Part shown: one piece after another, positions 45,376-54,211 of the stretch
Position numbering within the stretch: position 1 is the stretch's first letter
Layout: every line of letters starts with the position of its first letter
Source of the DNA: Motiliproteus sp036961355
Lineage (GTDB): Bacteria > Pseudomonadota > Gammaproteobacteria > Pseudomonadales > Balneatricaceae
Direction of reading: 5' to 3'
NCBI GenBank assembly: GCA_036961355.1
Contig: JBALVL010000011.1
Location: 58,139-122,138, forward strand
Length of the DNA: 64,000 nt
Program-made: the position numbers and the translations under genes
Notes under the pieces: generated by a model
What the model was told of the DNA's origin: nothing
The model's database searches: none
Seen by the model: only the letters and a program-made list of their open reading frames with translations

Positions 45376-46176
45376 TTACTCGGTAGCCAGCAATGATCTG
45401 ATCATTGCCTTGATCTGAATTGTATCGAATGGTTTATCGCAGATCGCGTTAACACCCGCCTGGCGAACTCCGGTCAGTCGGGTTTCACTCTGTTCAGAAG
45501 TCACCAACAGGATAGGGACGTACGGTTGGCTCGATTCGCAACGTACATATTCGGTCAGTTGCTGACCATCCATCTGCGGCATATTAAAGTCAGTAAAAAT
45601 CAGGTCAAAAGTGTTTTGATCCAGCAGCTCTATCGCCTCTTTGCCATCGTGTGCCTGAACAATATGGCCGATGCCGATGTTTTCCAATGCCCGACTAATA
45701 TGTTTTAGCGAGAAGGCACTGTCATCAACAACCAGTATTTTGAGCTCGCCTGCTTCGTAGTCGTCGAGTTCAAGTTCGCTCGGATCAACAAACTCAAGTG
45801 TTGCCTGAAGAGCTTTGCTTAAGTCATTTATTTTAAATGGCTTTGGAAGGATGGCAACAGAGCCTGCCTGTCTGATAGGATCCAAAATATCAACCCGTTC
45901 CTCGCTTGAAATAAGCATAAACGGGATGTCATCGTGCTTCTCGTTTGTCCGCATCTCAGTGACTAGCTGGATGCCGTCACCATCGGGCAAGTACATCGCG
46001 CTGATCACTAGATCAGGTGTGTAGGTATTGATGAAACTCAACGCCGCTTCAACAGTTGATGCGGTATCGATCTGCTTGCAACCTAGTTGAGATAGCTCAC
46101 TACAGATAATCTTTTGTTGAAACTGCGATGGCTCAACAATCAAAATTGCCAATTCATCAACACTGATCAGCGCCAT
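45376..46176 (-). CDS. Tandem receiver-domain response regulator without output domain
   Basis: A 266-residue protein made of two CheY-like domains. The second (about 145-266) is complete: VVDDS, phospho-acceptor aspartate in FTDFNMPQMDG, conserved T/S in VTS and lysine in CDKPF. The first (about 10-130) keeps the lysine (PKPF) but has VEPS where the acidic pair should be and VISAMYLPDGDG where the acceptor aspartate should be, so it probably cannot be phosphorylated. No DNA-binding or enzyme domain follows. It may act by protein contact. Likely operon with DUF1853. Confidence 0.85.
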   Translation of the reverse strand: MALISVDELAILIVEPSQFQQKIICSELSQLGCKQIDTASTVEAALSFINTYTPDLVISAMYLPDGDGIQLVTEMRTNEKHDDIPFMLISSEERVDILDPIRQAGSVAILPKPFKINDLSKALQATLEFVDPSELELDDYEAGELKILVVDDSAFSLKHISRALENIGIGHIVQAHDGKEAIELLDQNTFDLIFTDFNMPQMDGQQLTEYVRCESSQPYVPILLVTSEQSETRLTGVRQAGVNAICDKPFDTIQIKAMIRSLLATE

Positions 46177-46285
46177 GCTCTAACCACCTGATTATGTATG
46201 AAATCTCGAGCCCCATCGGGGGTCCAATAAACGTCAATAATGAACGCTTGTGTTAAGATGTGTCAAACCCGACTGAGAGTCTTGT

Positions 46286-46606
46286 ATGCAATCCTACCGT
46301 CAAAAGCAGGCTGCTAGCAGTATAGACAAACGTTCAGCTGTCACCGATGCCGACATCAACCATGTGTTACTTAATGGTGCAGGGATCTCATTAAGCAAGT
46401 TAAAGCTGGCCCGTAGTTTTAATGCCCGACTGTACTATTACGCCGAAATTGGCGTGTTTCTCGAGGTATCGCTATCGAGTGGCGCAGGAATTACCGACAA
46501 GACCCGCCAATTACTTAGCGCTATCCATAGCGAAGCAACCCATCAGCATATGCAGCAGAGTAAAAACGCCAAACTTAAACCGGCCGACACTGCTGACAAC
46601 AAGTAA
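46286..46606 (+). CDS. Hypothetical protein upstream of uvrC
   Basis: A 106-residue protein I do not recognise. It is soluble, with a charged N-terminus, a central segment (LNGAGISLSKLKLARSFNARLYYYAEIGVFLEV) that suggests one alpha/beta unit, and a polar tail ending in NK. It lies 46 bp before uvrC on the same strand and may be co-transcribed. In many gammaproteobacteria the response regulator gene uvrY/gacA occupies this place. Confidence 0.55.
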   Translation: MQSYRQKQAASSIDKRSAVTDADINHVLLNGAGISLSKLKLARSFNARLYYYAEIGVFLEVSLSSGAGITDKTRQLLSAIHSEATHQHMQQSKNAKLKPADTADNK

Positions 46607-46652
46607 CTTGCGCTTTAGCTCATCAAATTAATCACCTGTTCAGACTTTAGCT

Positions 46653-48509
46653 ATGGATTCTGCTGCACCATCATCCCCCTCTAATGCAAACTCTTTTGAT
46701 AGTGGCGCCTACCTGGCCAACGCCACCCAGCGTCCTGGTGTCTATCAAATGTACGACATCAATAGTCAGATTCTTTATGTCGGCAAAGCCAAGAACCTAA
46801 AAAAAAGACTAGCGAGTTACTTTCGCAGCACCGGTCTGCCGATCAAAACACGTGCTTTGGTACAGAAAATTTGCAATATCGAGATCACCGTCACGGGCAG
46901 TGAAACCGAAGCGTTATTGCTCGAACAAAACCTCATCAAAAAGCAGCGCCCCCCTTACAACATCCTGCTGCGTGACGATAAGTCCTACCCCTATATTTTT
47001 ATCTCCAGCGAGCACCGTTACCCGGCGATTCAGTTGCAACGCGGTAAAAAGAGCAAGAAGGGGCGTTACTTTGGACCCTTTCCTAGCGGCAGCGCCGTGC
47101 GTGAAAGTCTCAACTTGCTGCAGAAAATATTTCGTATCCGTCAGTGCGATGAGTCGTTTTTTAACAATCGCTCGCGACCTTGTCTGCAACATCAAATTAA
47201 CCGTTGCAGCGCGCCTTGTGTTGAACTGATCGACCCGGATGAATACGGCAAAGATATCCACCACGCGATGATGTTTCTGGAGGGTAAAAACAGCTCGATC
47301 AATGAAGCGCTGGCACAACAGATGGAGCAGATGGCAGCGGCGCTAGATTTCGAACGCGCTGCGATGTTGCGCGACCAGATTAGCAGCCTGCAGCAGGTGC
47401 AAGAGCAGCAACGTATCAGTGGTGATGGCGGTGACGCTGATGTCCTAGCCTGCAGTATTAAAGCCGGTTTTACCTGTATCCATCAGTTGTTTATTAAAGG
47501 CGGGCGGGTGATCGGCAGCAAAAGTCATTACCCTAAACTGCGACTCGAAACCGAAGAACACGAGGTGCTGGAGAGTTTTATTGGCCAGTATTACCTGCAG
47601 GGTCGGGATCGGCCAGTACCGCCTCTGCTTATTCTGAGTCACAGTCCTGAAGGGCAGGTCGCATTGGCCGAAGCGCTCAGCGGGGTTCGCGAGCGCAAGG
47701 TGGAACTCAGTAGTCGAGTTCGAGGCCAGCGCAGCGGTTGGCTTAATCTTGCCAAAACCAATGCCGAACAACAGTTAGCCAGTTACCTGTCCAGTCGCCA
47801 GGACGTACATAAACGCCTGGTCGAATTGCAAGGGCTGTTGCAGCTAGACACGTTGCCGGCACGGTTGGAGTGTTTTGATATCAGTCACAGTTCCGGTGAG
47901 GCTACCGTTGCATCGTGCGTTGTGTTCGATGCTCAGGGCCCCAGAAAAAGTGACTACCGACGGTTTAATATCAAAACAACGGACAGTGGTGATGATTACC
48001 AGGCGATGCACGAAGCGTTGACCCGGCGTTATCAAAAGCTCAAAAGCACCGATGCACGAATGCCAGACCTGTTGGTGATAGATGGCGGCAAAGGGCAGGT
48101 CACGCAAGCGCTCAATGTGCTTGAAGAGCTTCAGATCAACGAGATTTACGTCATTGGTATCGCTAAGGGGGTCACCCGCAAAGCCGGTTTCGAAACCCTG
48201 ATCACCGACAGGGGCCAGAAAGAGCAGGTGTTTGACCCGGGCAGTGGCGCGCTGCACTTGCTGCAGCACATCCGCGACGAAGCACATCGTTTTGCCATTA
48301 CCGGACACCGCGCCCGCCGGGCTAAGACACGAGGTCGCTCATCGCTGGAAGAGTTGCCGGGTGTCGGTCCGAAGCGTCGCCAAGCGTTACTCAAGCATTT
48401 TGGTGGATTGCAGGAAATAGCGCGCGCCAGTGTTGAAGAAATTGCAAAAGTCTCTACCATAAGCCGCGCAATGGCTGAAGAGATCTACAGCCACTTACAT
48501 CAGGAGTAA
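46653..48509 (+). CDS. uvrC: Excinuclease ABC subunit C
   Basis: A 618-residue nucleotide-excision repair nuclease that makes both incisions around UvrB-bound lesions. It shows the GIY-YIG domain (GVYQMYD and ILYVGKAKNLKKRL), the cysteine region (RPCLQHQINRCSAPC), the UVR motif (ALDFERAAMLRDQI), the RNase H-like endonuclease core (CFDISHSSGEATVAS and LLVIDGGKGQV), and the C-terminal helix-hairpin-helix pair (LEELPGVGPKRRQALLKHFGG). The length is normal. The stop overlaps the frame of pgsA. Confidence 0.97.
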   Translation: MDSAAPSSPSNANSFDSGAYLANATQRPGVYQMYDINSQILYVGKAKNLKKRLASYFRSTGLPIKTRALVQKICNIEITVTGSETEALLLEQNLIKKQRPPYNILLRDDKSYPYIFISSEHRYPAIQLQRGKKSKKGRYFGPFPSGSAVRESLNLLQKIFRIRQCDESFFNNRSRPCLQHQINRCSAPCVELIDPDEYGKDIHHAMMFLEGKNSSINEALAQQMEQMAAALDFERAAMLRDQISSLQQVQEQQRISGDGGDADVLACSIKAGFTCIHQLFIKGGRVIGSKSHYPKLRLETEEHEVLESFIGQYYLQGRDRPVPPLLILSHSPEGQVALAEALSGVRERKVELSSRVRGQRSGWLNLAKTNAEQQLASYLSSRQDVHKRLVELQGLLQLDTLPARLECFDISHSSGEATVASCVVFDAQGPRKSDYRRFNIKTTDSGDDYQAMHEALTRRYQKLKSTDARMPDLLVIDGGKGQVTQALNVLEELQINEIYVIGIAKGVTRKAGFETLITDRGQKEQVFDPGSGALHLLQHIRDEAHRFAITGHRARRAKTRGRSSLEELPGVGPKRRQALLKHFGGLQEIARASVEEIAKVSTISRAMAEEIYSHLHQE

Positions 48510-48559
48510 TGACAGCGCTGTTTTCCGGACTAATTTCGGATGATGGTACGTGTTTAACA

Positions 48560-49108
48560 ATGAATATCCCCAACATCATAACGTCACTACGGTTGCTGCT
48601 GATCCCTTGTCTGGTTTTAGTATTCTATCTACCTTATTCGTGGAGCCTAGTTGCTTCGGCTGGCATTTTTGCCTTTGCTGCCGTAACTGACTGGTTTGAT
48701 GGCTATCTAGCACGCAAACTGGATCAGTCCACAGCTTTTGGTGCTTTCCTGGATCCTGTTGCCGATAAGCTGATGGTCGCCGTGGCGCTTATCATGCTGG
48801 TTGAGAGCTACGGCGAAGCTTATCTGACAATCCCGGCAGCGATCATTGTCGGACGTGAAATTGTGATCTCGGCGCTGCGTGAGTGGATGGCTGAGATCGG
48901 CAAACGCGGCAGTGTTGCGGTTTCAATGCTAGGCAAGTTAAAGACAGCTTTACAGATGGCCTCGATCTTTTTCCTACTGTTTGCCGAAGCTGGCACACCG
49001 ATCGCCTATTTTGGATTGGCTGCGCTGTACGGTGCCGCAATCCTTACAATCTGGTCGATGTGGGTCTATTTACACGCGTCTTGGGACGATCTGGTCAGCG
49101 ACCTTTGA
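48560..49108 (+). CDS. pgsA: CDP-diacylglycerol-glycerol-3-phosphate 3-phosphatidyltransferase
   Basis: A 182-residue inner-membrane enzyme that makes phosphatidylglycerophosphate for acidic phospholipids. The CDP-alcohol phosphotransferase signature D-G-x2-A-R-x8-G-x3-D-x3-D is intact in DGYLARKLDQSTAFGAFLDP. I use the ATG at 48560 (MNIPNIITSLRLLLIP), the usual family start; an ATG at 48509 overlapping the uvrC stop has AGGAG only two bases away and would add 17 residues. The uvrC-pgsA-tRNA-Gly-Cys-Leu order is ancestral in this class. Confidence 0.95.
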   Translation: MNIPNIITSLRLLLIPCLVLVFYLPYSWSLVASAGIFAFAAVTDWFDGYLARKLDQSTAFGAFLDPVADKLMVAVALIMLVESYGEAYLTIPAAIIVGREIVISALREWMAEIGKRGSVAVSMLGKLKTALQMASIFFLLFAEAGTPIAYFGLAALYGAAILTIWSMWVYLHASWDDLVSDL

Positions 49109-49240
49109 ACACACCCCCACGCTTTCGCTAACAAAGGAGAGCGGGGTGCCTGTAGTTCGTTTATAACAGTGTTTTTGCAACGCCTTATTGATCAGTAATT
49201 AAGCACTAAAGACCCCGGTACGATAGCGTGCGATTGCTGG

Positions 49241-49268
49241 TTGACATGCTAAGGCAGCTCTCTATAAT
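49241..49268 (+). promoter_or_regulatory. Promoter of the first tRNA cluster
   Basis: TTGACA at 49241-49246 and TATAAT at 49263-49268 with 16 bp between them: near-perfect sigma-70 promoter. The transcript would begin about 25 bp before tRNA-Gly. Confidence 0.85.
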
Positions 49269-49300
49269 ACGCCTCACTTGAGCGCAAGCTCAGGTGCGGT

Positions 49301-49376
49301 GCGGGAATAGCTCAGTTGGTAGAGCGCAACCTTGCCAAGGTTGAGGTCGCCAGTTCGAACCTGGTTTCCCGCTCCA
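49301..49376 (+). tRNA. tRNA-Gly (GCC), copy 1
   Basis: 76 nt with encoded CCA. Acceptor GCGGGAA pairs with TTCCCGC; the anticodon loop reads CTTGCCAAG, giving GCC. First gene of the Gly-Cys-Leu cluster after pgsA. Identical to the copy at 58254. Confidence 0.97.
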
Positions 49377-49447
49377 ATTTCAAAACAGTCTTCTTAACTT
49401 CGTTAATACTGTGACTGAAATCGATTCAGACATTATTTATGTCGTCC

Positions 49448-49521
49448 GGCTGGATGGCAGAGTGGTCATGCAGCGGACTGCAACTCCGTTAACGCCGGTT
49501 CGATTCCGACTCCAGCCTCCA
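49448..49521 (+). tRNA. tRNA-Cys (GCA), copy 1
   Basis: 74 nt with encoded CCA. Acceptor GGCTGGA pairs with TCCAGCC; the loop ACTGCAACT gives anticodon GCA. Second gene of the cluster. Confidence 0.97.
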
Positions 49522-49564
49522 TCCTTGTTTTATCAGTACAATCGCACCTCAAGTGCACTGTTAG

Positions 49565-49650
49565 GCCCGGGTGGCGAAATTGGTATACGCAACGGATTTA
49601 AAATCCGTCGACTTATGGTCTTGCCGGTTCAAGTCCGGCTCCGGGCACCA
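49565..49650 (+). tRNA. tRNA-Leu (TAA)
   Basis: 86 nt with a long variable arm and encoded CCA. Acceptor GCCCGGG pairs with the CCGGGC end; the loop ATTTAAAAT gives anticodon UAA. This gene has only one copy; it is missing from the second tRNA cluster at 58254. An integrase remnant starts 185 bp downstream, marking this gene as a likely integration site. Confidence 0.96.
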
Positions 49651-49979
49651 CTTTCACCACCGCGCAGTATTGCAATTCATCAGATAAGCCCCAAACCCCT
49701 GTAAATACTACACTTCTGGCTACCAAGTCCGTTTCGTCTGATTCGCAAACTATCGTTCTTTATCGTATGTTTAGTTTCTGGGTACTATTTTTGTACTACT
49801 GGAGATACTACAACATACATAAGGCGCGTAACGGATGGCTTCTTTTGTTAAAACCGAAAACGGTAAGTGGCGGGCTCAGTTGGGTCCGAGTGCAGGCCGG
49901 AAGTCTAAAACCTTTCCCACCAAAACGAGCCGGGAACGTCTGGAGTGTATGCAGTGGCAGCTTTAATCATTTTGGGCCA
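49651..49979. other. Junction between the tRNA cluster and the accessory segment
   Basis: Non-coding apart from the integrase stub. The stretch 49780-49815 has repeated TACTA words (GTACTATTTTTGTACTACTGGAGATACTA), as is common next to integrase arm sites. Confidence 0.4.
49835..49966 (+). pseudogene. N-terminal stub of a tyrosine-type phage/island integrase
   Basis: Begins at an ATG and translates to 43 residues, MASFVKTENGKWRAQLGP and then RKSKTFPTKTSRE, before a stop. This is the start of the arm-binding domain of tRNA-targeting integrases. The rest of the gene (about 350 residues) is gone; the frame ends just 13 bp before the stop codon of the leftward TauE/SafE gene. Its place 185 bp downstream of tRNA-Leu is where such integrases normally sit. 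Confidence 0.75.
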
Positions 49980-50756
49980 TTACCAGAGCAGCTTCAAAGC
50001 CATCGCCAGTGTGGCGATGATGATCATCGGCTTCACCAGTCGAGCCCCCTTTTTGATCACTAAGTTGGATCCCAGGCGGGCGCCGATTAACTGGCCTGCC
50101 GCCATACATAGGCCTATGCTCCAGACCACTTGGCCAGCACCGATAAACAGCACTAGAGAAGTGATGTTGGCGGTAAAAACCAGCACTTTGGTGTGAGCGG
50201 TGGCTTTGACCAGGTTGTAGCCGCGCGCGGCTACGAACGCAACAGCGAAAAGTGAACCGATTCCCGGTCCGAAGAAACCGCCGTAGAAACCGATAGCCAG
50301 CGCGACGCTGAGTGCGAAGCTTCGCTGGCTAAGACGAGCAGGGGCGTCGCAATCACCAACCCGAGGAGAGAATAAAAAATAGAGTGTAATGAGTATCAGC
50401 AGTAGCGGGATTAGCTTGGTCAGTAGAGCGGTATCTATGCGTTGAACGCAGTATGTGCCCAGTCCTGAGCCGATCAGTGTCGCGACGATCGACCACTGCA
50501 TACCTTGCAGTTCAATACGACCTTTACGGAAGTAGTTGAACATCGATGAGGCGGTGCCAAAGACATTTTGCAGTTTGTTGGTGGCTAGCGCGGCGATCGG
50601 ATCGAGACCCAGCGTTAGCAGGGTCGGCAGTACTAACAGGCCGCCGGCACCGGCGATAGCGCTAACAAACCCTGCGAGTGCGCCTAATAGAAACAGCAGG
50701 GCGAGTAAGGAGATGCTTGGGTCGGCAAGGGTGATCGTTAGATCGCTATAGTTCAA
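49980..50756 (-). CDS. TauE/SafE (TSUP) family transporter
   Basis: A 258-residue protein with about eight helices. GALAGFVSAIAGAGGLLVLPTLL opens the first repeat and ALAIGFYGGFFGPGIGSLF the second, typical of TSUP exporters of sulfonates, sulfite or sulfoacetate. The start is a TTG 11 bp after the regulator gene stop, so it ends the gabD-gabT-regulator-TSUP operon. TSUP members are named from taurine and sulfoacetate export, which bears on the function of this operon. Its own substrate is unproven. Confidence 0.85.
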   Translation of the reverse strand: MNYSDLTITLADPSISLLALLFLLGALAGFVSAIAGAGGLLVLPTLLTLGLDPIAALATNKLQNVFGTASSMFNYFRKGRIELQGMQWSIVATLIGSGLGTYCVQRIDTALLTKLIPLLLILITLYFLFSPRVGDCDAPARLSQRSFALSVALAIGFYGGFFGPGIGSLFAVAFVAARGYNLVKATAHTKVLVFTANITSLVLFIGAGQVVWSIGLCMAAGQLIGARLGSNLVIKKGARLVKPMIIIATLAMALKLLW

Positions 50757-50767
50757 CGGTTAGCGCG

Positions 50768-51310
50768 CTAAGTTGAGGGGTTGGAGCTGACCACTTCACA
50801 CTCCACCGTGCCGGCGTTACGGAACCGATGAGGGTGGTTGCTATTGAAGTAGTAGCCGTCACCCGGTGAGAGTTTATATACCTCGATACCGACGGTCAGT
50901 TCGAGCTCGCCACGGATGACGATGCCGCCTTCTTCGCCCTCATGCTGCAGCATTTCGGCACCGGTGTCGGCGCCGGGGGCGTAGACTTCACGCATGATAT
51001 CCATGGTGCGGCCTTTGATGGTAGCGCCGACCAGTTTCAGACTGACATTATTGGAGCCAATCTCGGGCTGATCTTTTTGGAGAAACACCACCTGTTCGGG
51101 GTGAATATTGTCCAGATCTAAGGTGAAAAAGTCACCAATGGAGATAGGGATGCCTGCAAGCACTTTCTTGAGCGAGCTGACCGAAGGGCTGACGCCGTTC
51201 TTTTCGATCATCGAGATGGTGCTGTTGGTAACGCCGGCACGCTTGGCTAACTCACGCTGCGAAATCCCCTTGATCGTTCTTAATACTTTCAGACGTTCGC
51301 CAACATCCAC
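50768..51310 (-). CDS. XRE-cupin transcriptional regulator (PuuR-like)
   Basis: A 180-residue regulator with an N-terminal helix-turn-helix (GERLKVLRTIKGISQRELA, TNSTISMIEKN) and a C-terminal cupin (VRGELELTVGIEVYKLSPGDGYYFNSNHPHRF). PuuR, which controls putrescine and GABA genes in E. coli, has this layout. I set the start at the GTG at 51310 because AGGAG lies eight bases upstream and the domain starts there; an ATG 81 bp further up gives a leader without conservation. It likely controls its own operon and the divergent TRAP genes. Confidence 0.87.
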   Translation of the reverse strand: MDVGERLKVLRTIKGISQRELAKRAGVTNSTISMIEKNGVSPSVSSLKKVLAGIPISIGDFFTLDLDNIHPEQVVFLQKDQPEIGSNNVSLKLVGATIKGRTMDIMREVYAPGADTGAEMLQHEGEEGGIVIRGELELTVGIEVYKLSPGDGYYFNSNHPHRFRNAGTVECEVVSSNPST

Positions 51311-51420
51311 GAATCGATCTCCTGTATATAATTCTGCACGAGTATAACCGAAAGGGGCGCCGCTACCAGCGTGCGCCCCTGTCTTGAGCATAGCTATAGG
51401 CTTGATCGTGATTATGGGTC

Positions 51421-52707
51421 CTAGCTTGCCAGTACCTCTTTAAGGCTTTGCTCTATGACCTCCAGGCCTTCTTTAATCAAGGCGTTATCGGCGGTTAGTG
51501 GCACCAGTACACGGATGGTGTTGGCGAAAATGCCACACGATAGCAGCAGTAGCCCTTTGCTGTGTGCCTTGGCAACGAGCGCCTTGGTCAAGTCAGAATC
51601 AGGAATACGTTGTTCGGAATCTTTGACCAGCTCGCAGGCCACCATCGCTCCAGCCGCTCGCACGTTGGCGATACACTCAAAGCCGTTTTCAGCCATATCT
51701 AAAAACTTGGTTGCGATCTGACGGCCCACTTGGTCGGCGCGCTGGCACAATTTTTCCTCTTCGATGACATCGATCACTGCCAGTGCCGCGGCGCAAGCCA
51801 TCGGGCTGCCACCGTAGGTGCTGCCAACGCTGCCAGGGTCTGGTGCATCCATCAGTTCGGCGCGACCCGTTAGGGCGGATAGCGTCATACCGCCAGCTAG
51901 GCTTTTGGCCATGGTGATCATATCGGGGACCACGCCGCTGTGCTCAATGGCAAACATCTTGCCGGTACGGGCGAAGCCCGACTGTACTTCATCGACAATC
52001 AGTAGGATGCCATTTTCGTCGCACAGTGCACGTAGTGCCTGCAAGAATTCGGTTGGTGCCTGATAGAAGCCGCCTTCGCCTTGAATCGGTTCAATGATGA
52101 TCGCAGCAACGCGTTGTGGATCGACGTCGGTCATGAAAAGATCATTCAACGAGGTTAGCGAATCCTCGGTGCTGATGCCGTGGTAAGCGTTGGGGAAGGG
52201 GGCGTGATACACCTCGGCAGGGAACGGACCAAAGCCCTTTTTATAAGGTACGACCTTGCCGGTCAGCGCCATCCCCATCATGGTACGGCCGTGAAAGGCA
52301 CCGTTGAATGCGATCACCGCTGAGCGGCCAGTGGCGGCGCGGGCAACTTTGATCGCGTTCTCGACGGCCTCGGCACCGGTGTTGAGCAGTAACGTCTTCT
52401 TAGCATGGTTGCCGGGAGTGATGGCATTAAGTTTTTCAGCCAGTGCGATGTAGGGCTCGTACGGCATCACGTGAAAGCAAGTGTGAATCAGTTTGCCCAT
52501 CTGCTGTTCGACGGCCTTGACCATCTTGGGGTGCAGGTGGCCGGTGTTGAGCACGCCGATACCGCCAGCGAAATCGATGTAGCGGTTACCCTCGACATCC
52601 CAGACTTCAGCGTTGCTGGCGCGCTCAGCAAAAAACTGGGTGACGTTAGCAGCGCCGCGAGGCACGGCGGCTTCACGACGGGTTTGTAGTTCTTGGTTGG
52701 TGGTCAT
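51421..52707 (-). CDS. gabT: 4-aminobutyrate (omega-amino acid) aminotransferase
   Basis: A 428-residue class III aminotransferase. Counting from its own start, I50, R141, E211, V241 and PLP lysine K268 fall on the residues that bind GABA and PLP in E. coli GabT, which favours a GABA-type amine with a carboxylate or sulfonate end. FNGAFHGRT and IVDEVQSGFARTG are class signatures. The reaction yields succinate semialdehyde from GABA, or the sulfo-aldehyde from taurine/homotaurine if that is the substrate. AGGAGATT-type site (CGGAGA) before the ATG. It follows gabD by 43 bp. Confidence 0.92.
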   Translation of the reverse strand: MTTNQELQTRREAAVPRGAANVTQFFAERASNAEVWDVEGNRYIDFAGGIGVLNTGHLHPKMVKAVEQQMGKLIHTCFHVMPYEPYIALAEKLNAITPGNHAKKTLLLNTGAEAVENAIKVARAATGRSAVIAFNGAFHGRTMMGMALTGKVVPYKKGFGPFPAEVYHAPFPNAYHGISTEDSLTSLNDLFMTDVDPQRVAAIIIEPIQGEGGFYQAPTEFLQALRALCDENGILLIVDEVQSGFARTGKMFAIEHSGVVPDMITMAKSLAGGMTLSALTGRAELMDAPDPGSVGSTYGGSPMACAAALAVIDVIEEEKLCQRADQVGRQIATKFLDMAENGFECIANVRAAGAMVACELVKDSEQRIPDSDLTKALVAKAHSKGLLLLSCGIFANTIRVLVPLTADNALIKEGLEVIEQSLKEVLAS

Positions 52708-52750
52708 TGATCGAATCTCCGTTGAGTCGTTACTTTGAGCCGTAAGTACG

Positions 52751-54211
52751 TTAGTCGTTGATGCCGCCGATCAGGGCGTATTTCATTTCGATATAGTCTT
52801 CGATGCCGTATTTCGAACCTTCGCGGCCGGAGCCTGATTCTTTGACGCCGCCGAACGGTGCCAATTCGGTCGACAGTACACCTTCGTTGATCGCAACCAT
52901 GCCGTACTCCAGTCCTTCCATGACTCGCCAGACGCGACCCAGATCACGGGCGTAGAAGTAAGCAGCTAGGCCATACTCGGTGTCATTGGCCATCCGTATC
53001 GCCTCGGCCTCGTCTTTAAATGAGAAGATCGGCGCTATAGGTCCAAAGATCTCTTCCTGATAAACCCGCATCGATTCGTTGACGTTGGTGAGGATGGTGG
53101 GCTGGTAGTAACACTCTCCCTGATCGGATGGCTGTCCGCCGGTGATTGCCTTGGCGCCTTTATCGAGCGCATCCTTGACCATTGCATCAACATCGGCCAC
53201 CGCGGTGGTGTTGATCATCGGGCCGATAACCGTGCCGTCATCCAGGCCGTTGCCGATCTTGAACTCGCGCACCTTGGTGCTGAACTTATCGACAAACTGC
53301 TGGTAGATGCTCTCCTGTACCAGTATGCGATTGGCGCAGACGCAGGTTTGACCCGCGTTACGGTATTTTGAAACCAGCGCCCCTTCGACCGCCTTGTCGA
53401 TATCAGCATCGTCAAACACGATGAAAGGTGCGTTGCCACCTAGCTCCATCGAGGTCTTCTTGACTGTGTCGGCGCATTGCTTGAGTAGCATTTTGCCGAC
53501 GGCGGTGGAGCCGGTGAAGCTAAGCTTACGTACCGCCGGGTTGCTGGTCAGTTCACCGCCGATAGCGCTGGAACTTGACCCGACTACTACGTTGATGACG
53601 CCGGCTGGAATGCCCGCCCTGTGGGCCAATTCAGCCATTGCTAACGCCGACAACGGTGTTTCTTTGGCGGGTTTGATGACGATGGTGCAGCCTGCTGCCA
53701 GTGCGGGTGCGGCCTTACGGGCGATCATCGCATTGGGGAAATTCCAGGGTGTGATCGCGGCGACCACGCCGACCGGTTCCTTGGTTACCAGGATCCGCTT
53801 ATCGCTGGCATGGGGCGGTATGATATCGCCATAGACACGCTTTCCCTCTTCGGCAAACCATTCAATAAAGGAGGCGCCATACATCACTTCACCGGCCGAC
53901 TCGAACAAAGGTTTACCCTGCTCGGAGGTCATGATAACCGCAAGGTCATCCTTGGCAGAAACGGTCAGTTCGTACCACTTGCGTAACAGAGTAGCGCGCT
54001 CTTTGGCTGTCTTGGATTTCCACTGCGGGAGTGCTTTTTCAGCTGCGCTGATGGCGGTGCGGGTGCCGATGGCGTCAATGTCAGCAATGGCGGCAATCGT
54101 TTCGCCCGTGGCTGGATCGGTGACGGGTAGGGTGGCGCCGTTAGCGGCTTCGGTCCACTCGCCGTTGATATAGGCTTGTTGCTTAAATAGGCCTTGATCG
54201 TTGAGTTGCAT
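52751..54211 (-). CDS. gabD: Succinate-semialdehyde dehydrogenase (GabD-type aldehyde dehydrogenase)
   Basis: A 486-residue NAD(P)-aldehyde dehydrogenase close to E. coli GabD. ITPWNFPNAMIARKAAPALAA, ELGGNAPFIVFDDAD and the catalytic cysteine in NAGQTCVCANRI are seen, with GSKYGIEDYIEMKY at the end. It would oxidise the semialdehyde made by GabT. An alternative substrate is sulfoacetaldehyde or 3-sulfopropanal. Ribosome site AAGGAAA. First gene of the leftward operon; the TRAP operon diverges from it. Confidence 0.92.
   Translation of the reverse strand: MQLNDQGLFKQQAYINGEWTEAANGATLPVTDPATGETIAAIADIDAIGTRTAISAAEKALPQWKSKTAKERATLLRKWYELTVSAKDDLAVIMTSEQGKPLFESAGEVMYGASFIEWFAEEGKRVYGDIIPPHASDKRILVTKEPVGVVAAITPWNFPNAMIARKAAPALAAGCTIVIKPAKETPLSALAMAELAHRAGIPAGVINVVVGSSSSAIGGELTSNPAVRKLSFTGSTAVGKMLLKQCADTVKKTSMELGGNAPFIVFDDADIDKAVEGALVSKYRNAGQTCVCANRILVQESIYQQFVDKFSTKVREFKIGNGLDDGTVIGPMINTTAVADVDAMVKDALDKGAKAITGGQPSDQGECYYQPTILTNVNESMRVYQEEIFGPIAPIFSFKDEAEAIRMANDTEYGLAAYFYARDLGRVWRVMEGLEYGMVAINEGVLSTELAPFGGVKESGSGREGSKYGIEDYIEMKYALIGGIND

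Larger units (their letters stand above)
49301..49522 (+). repeat. 222 bp direct repeat (tRNA-Gly + spacer + tRNA-Cys), copy 1
   Basis: Exactly identical, including the 71 bp spacer, to 58254-58475. Identity starts at the first base of tRNA-Gly and ends one base past the CCA of tRNA-Cys. Copies are 8953 bp apart in the same orientation. Confidence 0.97.
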
